Of a stretch of DNA of 64,000 nucleotides, positions 37,955 to 45,829 are shown in pieces. The notes beneath the pieces were generated by a model, which worked only from the letters and a program-made list of their open reading frames with translations, searched no databases and was not told the origin of the DNA. The position numbers and the translations under genes are program-made. Within the stretch, counting starts at the first letter, position 1; each line of letters begins with the position of its first letter. Location: assembly GCF_000614125.1 (NCBI RefSeq), contig NZ_BAKJ01000024.1, positions 1 through 64,000 of the forward strand. Reading direction: 5' to 3'. The DNA is from Bacteroides rodentium JCM 16496 (lineage in GTDB: Bacteria; Bacteroidota; Bacteroidia; Bacteroidales; Bacteroidaceae).

Positions 37955-39217
37955 ATGGAACAAACAAAAAAATGCCCTTATTGCGGAGAAGAAATCTTGG
38001 CAGAGGCAAAGAAGTGCAAGCATTGCGGTGAATGGCTGGAAGGTGTACATCCCCAACCTAAAGCGAAAGAATCATTATCGGCTGTAGAAGTCAATACCAT
38101 AGAGGTACCTTATTCTACGAAAATCATAGCTTTAATATTCTATCTGATTATTGCAGGGGCTATTATAGGTGCTGTACATGATGACAGATTGGAGGCTATT
38201 GTTGCATTTACTGATGGAGCAGACCGGTTCAGTGGTCTATTTTCTTTGTTGCAGTATATTCCGGAGTGGTTGGGAATGATATTGGAAGGCTATGGATTTG
38301 TCATTTTGTTATCGGCTTTTCAAAAGGGAATGAAAAAGCAACCCAGGCCTTTGTCTATGCTTTTAGGGACAGCGGTAATTCTCAATTCTATACTTTTCAG
38401 CTTACTTATCATAACGGAATATATAGAGTATTTTGAGCATGATGGATATGAAATCATGGAAAGTTCTTTTCTTTCCATGATTGCTGTATGTGTTTTGGCA
38501 TGTCTAGTGATACTGAACTATATAATAGGCTTCAGACTGAAAAAGAATTATCAAGGGAATTTGCGCTTTATCGGAATTCTTTTTGTATTATCAAGTGTTG
38601 TTCAAACAGTTGGAATTATAGTGTTAGGGCTTTGCGATGAGATGACTGATATCGTTCCTTTTGTTTGGAATTGTATATACATTCTTTATTGTTGCTATTT
38701 TTGCAGTAAGTTATGTGAAATTATGGGACTTTCGTCCGATAATTGGAAAATCGGGCTAAAAGTTATAGGTGCATTGATAGCCGCAATAGCAATCTATGGC
38801 ATGTTGCGTGGAAATCCTGTCAATAACGGGGAAGTGGGTATTCTGCATATCGAACAAGAGGAGAATGTCGCATCGGGTCAAGAAGGAAATGAGGAAGGGG
38901 TTGAATTGTCGCTTTCCGGATATATGGACATGAAAGGCAGTCCCATCAACATGAAACTTGAGATTCTGCCTACTGGGGCAGTTTCCGGTAGCTATTATTT
39001 ATCAAAAACGGATACGGAAAGGAAGCTTGACGGTATTTTATCAGAAGATGGCCTATTAGAGATAAGGGCGTATGATGGCAACGGGCAAGAGGTCTGTTAT
39101 TTCGATGGTGCCTTAACGCAAGAGGGCTATTATACGGGGAATTATTATTTGTCTGAAAATGGCGAGTATGTGGATGAGAGTAGTTTTGACCTAAAAATAG
39201 ATAATAAAGAAGAATAA
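37955..39217 (+). CDS. Zinc-ribbon multi-pass membrane protein of unknown function
   Basis: The 420-residue protein starts at MEQTKKCPYCGEEI; an in-frame ATG 30 bp upstream overlaps the previous gene and is less likely. Residues 7-24 form a zinc ribbon with two CxxC pairs (CPYCGEEILAEAKKCKHC). About seven hydrophobic segments follow between residues 50 and 290 (such as IIALIFYLIIAGAIIGAV and SMIAVCVLACLVILNYIIGF). The last 110 residues are soluble and carry GYMDMKGSPINMKLEILPTG, a beta-rich domain. The topology suggests a cytoplasmic ribbon and a domain outside the inner membrane. The neighbour is a lipoprotein that may touch that domain. Function unknown. Confidence 0.75.
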   Translation: MEQTKKCPYCGEEILAEAKKCKHCGEWLEGVHPQPKAKESLSAVEVNTIEVPYSTKIIALIFYLIIAGAIIGAVHDDRLEAIVAFTDGADRFSGLFSLLQYIPEWLGMILEGYGFVILLSAFQKGMKKQPRPLSMLLGTAVILNSILFSLLIITEYIEYFEHDGYEIMESSFLSMIAVCVLACLVILNYIIGFRLKKNYQGNLRFIGILFVLSSVVQTVGIIVLGLCDEMTDIVPFVWNCIYILYCCYFCSKLCEIMGLSSDNWKIGLKVIGALIAAIAIYGMLRGNPVNNGEVGILHIEQEENVASGQEGNEEGVELSLSGYMDMKGSPINMKLEILPTGAVSGSYYLSKTDTERKLDGILSEDGLLEIRAYDGNGQEVCYFDGALTQEGYYTGNYYLSENGEYVDESSFDLKIDNKEE

Positions 39218-39249
39218 ATCTTGATGTTCCAATTTGGGACATCAAGATT
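39217..39249 (+). terminator. Terminator hairpin after the zinc-ribbon protein gene
   Basis: AATCTTGATGTTCC (39217-39230) pairs with GGGACATCAAGATT (39236-39249), starting at the stop codon. Confidence 0.55.
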
Positions 39250-39289
39250 ATTGTCTCTGAATCCGATAGGGTTGTGGAGGCTTTTCTGC

Positions 39290-39320
39290 CCTTTAAGGAC
39301 GAAACTTTCGTCCTTAAAGG
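39290..39320. repeat. Perfect 15-bp inverted repeat with one-base centre
   Basis: CCTTTAAGGACGAAA (39290-39304) and its exact complement TTTCGTCCTTAAAGG (39306-39320) flank a single C. It lies about 75 bp after the zinc-ribbon gene and may act as a second hairpin terminator (followed by AATATACTTTTCTT) or as a protein site. Confidence 0.6.
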
Positions 39321-39406
39321 AATATACTTTTCTTGAGGTAAGTCTGAATACAAACTTATTTGATAAGTAGATGTTGATTTTTAGTTTATACCATAATAGT
39401 GTCTTA

Positions 39407-39634
39407 AACCCGTTGGAAAATTAACAGCCTTCATGGTCCCTTCTTAGAGGTATGCACAGCCTTCATTTTGTTCTGTTTTTCGGTTTTTTCCCTGCCTGCT
39501 TCCTGTTTTCCCCCTATCTGCTCCGTGTATATATAGACGGACCAGATAGGGACCAGGTAGGGAGCGGGTAGGGAGAAGGTGGGGAATATTCTGTTTGTCG
39601 GTATTTCCACATAATTTAATTCCGCCAACGGGTT
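39407..39634. mobile_element. MITE-like element with terminal inverted repeats around hairpin repeat copy B
   Basis: AACCCGTTGGAAAATTAA (39407-39424) is the inverse of TTAATTCCGCCAACGGGTT (39616-39634) apart from a few bases. Between them lies hairpin repeat copy B (39488-39586). The same end sequence, ACCCGTTGGCGGAATT, is found at 56910-56925 next to copy C. The element encodes nothing. It occupies most of the 39218-39695 gap, between two genes that end towards each other. No target duplication could be identified. Confidence 0.5.
39488..39586. repeat. Hairpin repeat element with 11-bp phased arms, copy B
   Basis: Right-arm units GGACCAGATAG, GGACCAGGTAG, GGAGCGGGTAG and GGAGAAGGTGG follow each other every 11 bp. 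The left arm carries complementary units such as CCCCTATCTGC and CTCCGTG. The turn is at TATATATAG near 39530. Confidence 0.65.
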
Positions 39635-39695
39635 ATCTTAATCATTTACTTATTTTGAATGTTGTTTGTATAGCTTGAGGTCACAAACTGTGACC

Positions 39696-40643
39696 TCAAA
39701 CATTGAACTTCTCCGCCACCATCCTATATGTTGGCACCTCAATCCCTTGCTCCTCTGCAGCTGCAATCATGTCGAACAGTAAGCCTTGCACTTCGCTCTG
39801 ATGTCCTTTTGCCATATCTTTCTGCATGGAGGCGGTGCTTTCGGGGGCGAGTTTGTCTATTACTTTGAGGTTGTACTCCACAATGTCTTCCTTGAAGGCT
39901 ATGCCCAGTTTCCTGCCCAGGGCTGCACTTTCTTGGGACAGTCCGATGAAGGTGTCGCGCACCTCGCCCGGTTTCTGTACTTCGCCCATAGGCACGTCAT
40001 AGTAGGCTCCGGTGACTGCCATAGCGGAGATGAACGACCACTTGACGAATGTATCCCGGTTGATGTCGTCGGAGATGTCGGCTTTGATGCCGCTCTCCTG
40101 CAAATCACGTTGCACGGCTTCCAATGTTTCACGGGAAACAATCGTGCTGCGGTGTGCCCCATAGACGAGGCGGAAAATCTTTCCCATCTGCGTGATTTCT
40201 CCCCGTCCCGATACAAAGCCTACGATGTAGATGCAGCCGTCGAGCACCGTGACGCCGGGAACCAGACGCTGGATGCGGGGGCCGGTGCCGTAGACATTCA
40301 GAATAGGGATGACTACCGTATGTTCGTGTGCGGCGCTTTTGATGAGTTCCGTAATGGAGTCTACGGAATAGCCTTTGACGCAAACGAAGATGATATCTGC
40401 CTTGTAGTCCGCAGATGTTGATACGAGAGCGGTATATTCTTCTGCCGTATAGGCGGGTACTTTCAGTGCATGTTCACCTTTCAGGTCGGAGTGCAGTTGC
40501 AGGCCGTTTTCGCGTATGGCGGCAAGGTGTTCGCCACGGGCAATGCAGGTGACGTCTTTGCCGGCAAGTGCGAGGAAGGCGGCGATGCTTCCGCCTACGC
40601 CGCCAGTACCGGCGATAAGGTATTTCAAAGGATGGGTTGTCAT
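39696..40643 (-). CDS. panE: 2-dehydropantoate 2-reductase (ketopantoate reductase family)
   Basis: The enzyme reduces 2-dehydropantoate to pantoate with NADPH on the way to pantothenate and coenzyme A. The 315-residue protein starts with a Rossmann motif YLIAGTGGVGGSIAAFLALAG near residues 9-28, and the C-terminal helical domain carries DDINRDTFVKWSFISAMAV with the conserved Lys, and DKLAPESTASMQKDMAKGH near 270-290, including the family Ser-Asp region. ApbA/PanE paralogues with other substrates exist, so the exact reaction is probable but not certain. It is 23 bp after the next minus-strand gene stop-to-start and may be cotranscribed with it. The frame is intact. Confidence 0.88.
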   Translation of the reverse strand: MTTHPLKYLIAGTGGVGGSIAAFLALAGKDVTCIARGEHLAAIRENGLQLHSDLKGEHALKVPAYTAEEYTALVSTSADYKADIIFVCVKGYSVDSITELIKSAAHEHTVVIPILNVYGTGPRIQRLVPGVTVLDGCIYIVGFVSGRGEITQMGKIFRLVYGAHRSTIVSRETLEAVQRDLQESGIKADISDDINRDTFVKWSFISAMAVTGAYYDVPMGEVQKPGEVRDTFIGLSQESAALGRKLGIAFKEDIVEYNLKVIDKLAPESTASMQKDMAKGHQSEVQGLLFDMIAAAEEQGIEVPTYRMVAEKFNV

Positions 40644-40666
40644 AACTGTAGTGTGTATGGTTAATG

Positions 40667-41479
40667 TTATTGAACGTAATTTTCTTTTTCCATATAGTAA
40701 AGTCCTTCGCCGCGGTCGCCGTTCTCCATGTCGGTTAGTTCCACTTTGAAGATGTGATAGGGGAGGACTTGTTTAGCATTTCTGGGTCTGTCCACCGTCA
40801 GCAGGTAGGCATTGCCGTATTCGTTGGCACTGAAGTATTCTTTCACTTCTTGCTTCATCAAGACGGTAACTTCTTCACCATCTATCCAGACAGTAGTTTT
40901 CAATTTGTCGATAGGGGAAGCCAGCAGGCTGGCTTGTGCTTGTTTGCTGATGGCTGCTTGTTCGATGTCGCTTAGGTCCTCTCCATGTATGGCTTTCTTT
41001 TCACTCTCTTTTTGCCATTGCAGGAAGCGTGTCAGACTCATGGGGCGGACGTATATCTGATAGGTGGGCATACCACCGGGGATTTGGAATACGCGCAAGC
41101 CGTACACTTCCATGCGATGGTATTGGATATCGAGCGTGGTGTCGCGGTCGGCAATGAAGTCCCATGCCCAGAACTCCAGTCGCAAGTCTGATTCCTGCAA
41201 TCCGGGTTTTGCCGTGTGTGGATAGGTTGCCATGTTGATGGCTCCTACGCTTTGATATTTTCCTTTCGGGATGCGGGCAGAGTAGTATCCGGCCTTATCG
41301 GTGACGACTTGTGCTATGTCTTTGAAAGAGGGGCTTTGCCACCATATCGCAGCGCTGTCAATCGGTTGCCCGTTGTAATCTGTCACCCGTCCGCGGATGG
41401 TTACCGAGTCTTGCTGCTGCGCATATGTGGCGGTGCAGAGGAGTAGTAGGAGGAGGAAAAGGGGGATGATTTGCTTCAT
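40667..41479 (-). CDS. Secreted protein with carboxypeptidase-regulatory-like domain
   Basis: The 270-residue protein has a signal peptide (LFLLLLLLCTATYAQQQ). Residues about 25-90 form a carboxypeptidase-D-like beta domain (TIRGRVTDYNGQPIDSAAIW, then TDKAGYYSARIPKGKY). The remaining about 170 residues are not recognised; they include VRPMSLTRFLQWQKESEKKA and LTTVWIDGEE-like strands (KTTVWIDGEEVTVLMKQE). Similar domains often occur at the N-terminus of SusC-type receptors, but there is no barrel here. Probably periplasmic or outer-membrane linked. It precedes panE on the same strand. The frame is intact. Confidence 0.7.
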   Translation of the reverse strand: MKQIIPLFLLLLLLCTATYAQQQDSVTIRGRVTDYNGQPIDSAAIWWQSPSFKDIAQVVTDKAGYYSARIPKGKYQSVGAINMATYPHTAKPGLQESDLRLEFWAWDFIADRDTTLDIQYHRMEVYGLRVFQIPGGMPTYQIYVRPMSLTRFLQWQKESEKKAIHGEDLSDIEQAAISKQAQASLLASPIDKLKTTVWIDGEEVTVLMKQEVKEYFSANEYGNAYLLTVDRPRNAKQVLPYHIFKVELTDMENGDRGEGLYYMEKENYVQ

Positions 41480-41520
41480 AAGTAAATGATTAAAGTGAGT
41501 TCATATCGTAATAGTATCTG

Positions 41521-41661
41521 AATTCTCCTCCTCCGGGGAGGAGGAGTACCCGTAGGGGGAGGTGGTAGGGAGCACACAAGAAAGGTTATCATATACTCGT
41601 AATTTTATGCTCTCTACCACCCCGCCCTTTGGGCACCCCTCCTCCCAGGAGGAGGGGAATT
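41521..41661. mobile_element. GC-rich inverted-repeat (MITE-like) element, copy 1
   Basis: The left half AATTCTCCTCCTCCGGGGAG... and the right half ...CCTCCCAGGAGGAGGGGAATT are near-inverse over about 50 bp, with inner GGTGGTAGGGAG and CTCTCTACCACC. Each end also folds by itself (CTCCTCCTCCGGGGAGGAGG). The outside sequences ATAGTATCT and AGATAGTAT continue the pairing by about 9 bp with one mismatch. Copy 2 is at 59112-59245. It lies between the ychF terminus and a minus-strand gene start and fills most of the 41480-41819 gap. Confidence 0.65.
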
Positions 41662-41790
41662 GAGATAGTATAAGATAATTAATCACCAATACTTATTATT
41701 TGATAACTCCTCTTTCAAGGTATTAATTCAGATTCACCATGAATCCTCTGACCTACATTCTCATCAATCAGATATTACATCATCTGTGAG

Positions 41791-41812
41791 AATCTGTGTA
41801 ATCTGTGGTGAA
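41791..41812. repeat. Partial copy of an AATCTGTGTAATCTGTGG repeat
   Basis: This arm is identical to the right arm of the inverted repeat at 54331-54354 over 22 bp. The matching left arm is degraded (an ATTCACCATGAATCC stretch near 41730). It ends just before the ychF stop codon. Confidence 0.55.
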
Positions 41813-41819
41813 CACTTTA

Positions 41820-42923
41820 TTACACATTGAAGCGGAAGTGCATAATGTCTCCATCCTGCACCACATACTCCTTGCCTTCCACGCCCAGCTTTCCAGCTTC
41901 GCGCACGGCGGCTTCGCTACCATACTTGATATAATCCTCATATTTGATGACCTCCGCACGGATAAATCCTTTTTCAAAATCCGTATGGATAACGCCGGCG
42001 CATTGTGGAGCCTTCCATCCCTTGTGATAGGTCCATGCCTTTACTTCCATCTCTCCGGCAGTGATGAAGGTTTCGAGGTTCAGCAGGCTGTAGATAGCTT
42101 TAATCAAACGGTTGCAGCCGCTTTCTTTCAGTCCCAGGTCTTCGAGGAACATCTGCTTTTCCTCATATGTCTCCAGTTCAGCTATGTCGGCTTCGGTCTG
42201 GGCGGAGATGATGATGAGTTCGGCATCCTCGCCCTTGATGGCTTCGCGCACCTGCTCCACGTACTGGTTGCCGCTGGCGGCACTGACGTCATCCACGTTG
42301 CAGACGTACAGCACGGGTTTGGTGGTGAGCAGGAACATCTGCTTGGCACATTGTTCCTCGTCGTCGTTCTGCGGGATGACGGTGCGGGCGCTTTGTCCTT
42401 GTTCCAGGGCATCCTTGTAGCGGAGCAGGAGTTCGTACTCTATCTTTGCCGCCTTGTCGCCACCCACTTTGGCAATCTTCTCTACACGCTTGATGCGGTT
42501 TTCCACCGTGTCGAGGTCCTTCAGTTGCAGCTCTGTGTCGATGATTTCCTTGTCGCGTACGGGGTTTACCGAGCCGTCCACGTGGACGATGTTGCCATTG
42601 TCGAAGCAGCGCAGCACGTGGATGATGGCGTCGCACTCGCGGATGTTGCCCAGGAACTGGTTGCCGAGTCCTTCACCTTTGCTGGCGCCCTTCACCAGTC
42701 CGGCAATGTCTACGATGTCGCACACGGCGGGTACGATACGCCCTGGGTGAACCAGCTCGGCGAGCTTCGTCAGTCGTTCGTCGGGTACGGACACTTGGCC
42801 CATTTGGGCGTCGATTGTACAGAACGGGAAGTTTGCCGCTTGTGCCTTTGCGCTGCTCAAGCAGTTGAAAAGAGTGGATTTTCCTACGTTGGGAAGGCCC
42901 ACGATACCAGCTTTTAATGCCAT
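41820..42923 (-). CDS. ychF: Redox-regulated ATPase YchF (Obg/OLA1 family)
   Basis: YchF is a conserved ribosome-associated P-loop protein that hydrolyses ATP rather than GTP. The 367-residue protein starts MALKAGIVGLPNVGKSTLFN with the P-loop, followed by FPFCTIDAQMGQV, VCDIVDIAGLVKGASKGEGLGN (residues 65-86) and a coiled-coil arm. The C-terminal TGS domain covers about residues 280-367 with TAGEMEVKAWT and VVQDGDIMHFRFNV. This is the normal length. The frame is intact, which shows the sequence errors are not uniform. Confidence 0.97.
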   Translation of the reverse strand: MALKAGIVGLPNVGKSTLFNCLSSAKAQAANFPFCTIDAQMGQVSVPDERLTKLAELVHPGRIVPAVCDIVDIAGLVKGASKGEGLGNQFLGNIRECDAIIHVLRCFDNGNIVHVDGSVNPVRDKEIIDTELQLKDLDTVENRIKRVEKIAKVGGDKAAKIEYELLLRYKDALEQGQSARTVIPQNDDEEQCAKQMFLLTTKPVLYVCNVDDVSAASGNQYVEQVREAIKGEDAELIIISAQTEADIAELETYEEKQMFLEDLGLKESGCNRLIKAIYSLLNLETFITAGEMEVKAWTYHKGWKAPQCAGVIHTDFEKGFIRAEVIKYEDYIKYGSEAAVREAGKLGVEGKEYVVQDGDIMHFRFNV

Positions 42924-42965
42924 AGTGTTATCTTGTTTTTTAGTTATTGTTCAGTTAATTGGATG

Positions 42966-42973
42966 CAAAGATA
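42966..42973 (-). promoter_or_regulatory. -7 box upstream of ychF
   Basis: The minus strand reads TATCTTTG, 43 bp before the start codon. No -33 TTTG at 19-21 bp is seen. Confidence 0.4.
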
Positions 42974-43134
42974 GTGCAAACCGGGCAAACTTACTGAAAA
43001 ATAGCTGATTTTTGCATATACCAACGAAGAAGGGAGGACATGGGAGAGTCGCCGGAACGATATTTACGTATTTAGAAATTCGTATTGAACGTGTTAATTT
43101 GCATTAAAAGCATGACGATGAAACGATAAATTGA

Positions 43135-43142
43135 TAGTTTTG
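43135..43142 (+). promoter_or_regulatory. -7 box upstream of the GH43 gene
   Basis: TAGTTTTG fits TAnnTTTG, 44 bp before the ATG at 43186. Confidence 0.35.
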
Positions 43143-43185
43143 TCGCAATTATAATTTGAGTATCATTCTATAAATCAATGCGATT

Positions 43186-44802
43186 ATGAAAAACAAAGTA
43201 AGAAAAATTCTGATGATTTTATCATGTCTCATCAGCTTGTCTTTTACATTATCTGCACAGAATCCTTATCTGCCGCTTTGGGAGTTTATACCTGATGGTG
43301 AGCCCTATGTGTTTGAGGATCCTGACTGCCCTGGCAAGTACCGTGTCTATATTTATGGTTCGCACGACAATCTCAAGTGGATGTATTGCGGACGTGACCA
43401 GGTGGTGTGGTCGGCACCCGTAGAGGACCTGACCCGTTGGAGATATGACGGCGTGATATTTAAAGTCAATGAGTCGCCCGAACTGTATAAACTGAATGCT
43501 GATGGAACCGACGACGTGCTTTTTGCCCCTGACGTGACAGTAACTACCGATGCCGATGGTAAGAAAACTTACTACCTCTTTCCGAATAATCAAGGTGGTG
43601 GACGCAATTCCATGATTGCCAAAAGCGACCGTCCCGATGGCCCGTTTACGGTATGCAACTGGCATAAGGAGCGTCCTCGCGAGACTTTCGGCTGTTTGGG
43701 ATTCGACCCCGCAGTGTTTGTTGATGATGATGGACGCGTGTATGGTTATTGGGGATTTGGCATTTCGCATGGCGCGGAGTTGGACCCTGCTACCATGTGC
43801 ACGGTAAAGCCCGGTACCGAAGTGGTGGAGAATATGATTTCAGGTTATCGGCAGGAAGGTATATTCCGCTTCTTTGAGGCATCTTCTATCCGTAAGATTG
43901 AGGATAAGTATGTGTTTATCTATAGTCGTACTACCGCTGAGGGTGAAGATGGCCTGCCCAACGCCAGCAACTATACGTTGGCCTATGCCTACAGCGAGCA
44001 TCCTCTGGGCCCGTGGACCTATGGTGGGACAATCATCGATGCGCGGGCGCGCGAATATGATGAAAAAGGCAATGTGATAGCTTCGGCCATGCCCGGTGGA
44101 AATACGCATGGCAGTATCTGCAAGATAGGCGAGCAATGGTACGTGTTCTATCATCGCCAGATAGGTACGGATTGCTATGCACGCCAAGCTATGGTGTCGG
44201 CCATTGATGTAAAGGTGGAAAAAGGAAAAGGCGGGAAAGTCGTGATTTCACGCGGAGAGTTCAACTCTGAAGGTTTCCTTCTTGAAGGGCTCAATCCTAT
44301 GCAGCGCATCTCGGCCGGGCTGGCTTGTTGGCACACCAATCCCGGAGGAATCAAAGAGGTCTATCCCCATTATGTTTATACAGGGTCTTATATCCGGCCT
44401 GTGTACCGGGATAATAATCCCTATGCCGGCGATAACAACCACAAAATCCCGTTTGCTCCGGTGGTGAATAACACAAGCGGGTCGATTGTAGGATATAAAT
44501 ACCTGAATATGAATGCCGTTCCGCGAGATAAGTCTTTGCAGATGCAGTTAAGGTTGAAGGCTGAAGATACCGACGGACGCATCCGCATCATGCTGGGTAG
44601 CCCTTGGACAACAAAAGGCGGTGTAGAGATAGGACTTGTGAATGTGAAGGCTGGCAGCACTTGCAGGGAGTTCTATGCTCCGCTCTCTATTCCGGAAAAG
44701 CTGCATAAGGGAAAGCAACCGCTCTTCTTTGTCTTCGAATCAGAAACCGAAGGCCAGTCCATCTGTGAGTTTTATGATTTCCTCATGTTGCCGCGCCCAT
44801 AA
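43186..44802 (+). CDS. GH43-type glycosidase with C-terminal beta-sandwich
   Basis: The 538-residue secreted protein (signal ending near TLSAQNP) has a five-bladed propeller typical of GH43: GEPYVFEDPDCPGKYRVYIYG, LFAPDVTVTTDADGKKTYYL (first part of the Asp triad), GFDPAVFVDDDGRVYGYWG, and FFEASSIRKIEDKYVFIYS with the likely acid Glu, all within the first 260 residues. The last about 130 residues form a separate sandwich (MQLRLKAEDTDGRIRIMLGS) that may bind sugar. GH43 members cleave arabinose, xylose or galactose linkages; the substrate cannot be read. It stands alone with no Sus genes beside it, so it is an orphan enzyme. The frame is intact. Confidence 0.82.
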   Translation: MKNKVRKILMILSCLISLSFTLSAQNPYLPLWEFIPDGEPYVFEDPDCPGKYRVYIYGSHDNLKWMYCGRDQVVWSAPVEDLTRWRYDGVIFKVNESPELYKLNADGTDDVLFAPDVTVTTDADGKKTYYLFPNNQGGGRNSMIAKSDRPDGPFTVCNWHKERPRETFGCLGFDPAVFVDDDGRVYGYWGFGISHGAELDPATMCTVKPGTEVVENMISGYRQEGIFRFFEASSIRKIEDKYVFIYSRTTAEGEDGLPNASNYTLAYAYSEHPLGPWTYGGTIIDARAREYDEKGNVIASAMPGGNTHGSICKIGEQWYVFYHRQIGTDCYARQAMVSAIDVKVEKGKGGKVVISRGEFNSEGFLLEGLNPMQRISAGLACWHTNPGGIKEVYPHYVYTGSYIRPVYRDNNPYAGDNNHKIPFAPVVNNTSGSIVGYKYLNMNAVPRDKSLQMQLRLKAEDTDGRIRIMLGSPWTTKGGVEIGLVNVKAGSTCREFYAPLSIPEKLHKGKQPLFFVFESETEGQSICEFYDFLMLPRP

Positions 44803-44900
44803 GTCTTTATACTTATGGAGGCGGATACTTATTTTGTGAGGCCTTCTGAATAGAGCTATTGTATTAGTTCACAGCACTGAACACTTTGTTACACCCCGTC

Positions 44901-45028
44901 GGAACAGATTGTTTCTCTTATATGAAACGACTTGTTTCGACGGGATAAAACGATTTGTTCCGTTATAGGAAACACTTTGTTTCCTTATAGAGAACACTCT
45001 GTTCCACTATAGGAAACAAACGGTTTCC
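44901..45028. repeat. Array of six palindromes, period 22-23 bp
   Basis: Units of the form GAAAC-N5-GTTTC start at 44901, 44924, 44947, 44969, 44991 and 45013, for example GGAACAGATTGTTTC, GAAACGACTTGTTTC and GAAACACTTTGTTTC. Unit arms are nearly constant, centres vary, and spacers are 6-8 bp and partly alike (TTATA, CTATA). It lies between the converging GH43 and HD-domain genes. Confidence 0.78.
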
Positions 45029-45069
45029 ATAGTCGAAAATGAAATGGGGTATATGCTTCATTGATACCG

Positions 45070-45696
45070 CTATTGCTTTTCCTCCTCGAATATTCGGTTG
45101 AAAACTTGCCGCAGCCGTCCTTCATCTGCGATAATGGCTTGGAGTCTCTTCAGCTGTTCCGCATTCTTCCCCTCGGGAAACCAGAGCTTCAGATAACCGC
45201 CGGGTGCATATTTTGCCATGAGATGCTGATGGAACCGCTGGTAGTGCCACTCCTTGTCGGCGGCAGGATTCTGTTTCAAACCGTACTGCACGGTGCGGCG
45301 CAGGGTGATGTCCGGGTCGATGATACGGTCCGCTTCGGCAACAATCTTGCCGTAGATGCTGCGAGGTTCGTGGTCTGTGGAGGCGCGGTGGTCCTCTACG
45401 GCTTCTTTCATGAGGAGTATTTCCGTATCGGAGAACCATTGCCGCAGGGTGGAGTCCGCCATCAGTATCTCGCCGGAGACAAGGTGGTGGGTGGCGCGGT
45501 CACGGCACAGTCCCGTATCATGGTAGGCGGCAATGACGTATGCCAGGCGTTCGTCCGCTTCGGGATATTGCCGGGTGAGGGCAAGGCTTTCTTCGATGAC
45601 GGTACGGACGTGTGAGAGGTTGTGTGCCTTGTCAAAGTCCCGGTAACGGGGAATGATTTCTGTCTCGATATAGGTAATGAGGGTCTCGGGTATCAT
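45070..45696 (-). CDS. HD-domain phosphohydrolase-like protein
   Basis: The 208-residue cytoplasmic protein has the HD metal-binding pattern: HNLSHVRTV (His near residue 24), AAYHDTGLCRDRATHH (the HD pair) and a later EDHRAS with a conserved Asp near residue 118. HD proteins of this small type often hydrolyse nucleotides or phosphate esters; the substrate is unknown. A terminator hairpin lies just upstream, so it does not belong to the preceding gene. The frame is intact. Confidence 0.8.
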   Translation of the reverse strand: MIPETLITYIETEIIPRYRDFDKAHNLSHVRTVIEESLALTRQYPEADERLAYVIAAYHDTGLCRDRATHHLVSGEILMADSTLRQWFSDTEILLMKEAVEDHRASTDHEPRSIYGKIVAEADRIIDPDITLRRTVQYGLKQNPAADKEWHYQRFHQHLMAKYAPGGYLKLWFPEGKNAEQLKRLQAIIADEGRLRQVFNRIFEEEKQ

Positions 45697-45727
45697 GTGG
45701 CATTCCTTTTTAGGAGGCGAAGATATA

Positions 45728-45768
45728 ATAAAAGAGCCGGAATGTGCGAATCATTCCGGCTCTTTTAT
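45728..45768 (-). terminator. Terminator hairpin after the DUF3836-like gene
   Basis: ATAAAAGAGCCGGAATG (45728-45744) pairs perfectly with CATTCCGGCTCTTTTAT (45752-45768). It has T runs on both strands and can serve as a strong terminator for the minus-strand gene ending at 45830. Confidence 0.75.
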
Positions 45769-45829
45769 GAAAGGTTTCGGTTATTGTTGTTAGGAATAAG
45801 ATTTCTTACTTTAAGAGAGAGTTTGTCAA

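Noticed and set aside
41805..42917. Long open frame antisense to ychF
   Set aside because: It is the complement of a highly conserved gene and shows the same antisense composition as other shadows.
44901..45028. CRISPR array
   Set aside because: Repeats are short palindromes with 6-8 bp spacers that are themselves similar; there are no unique spacers and no cas genes.
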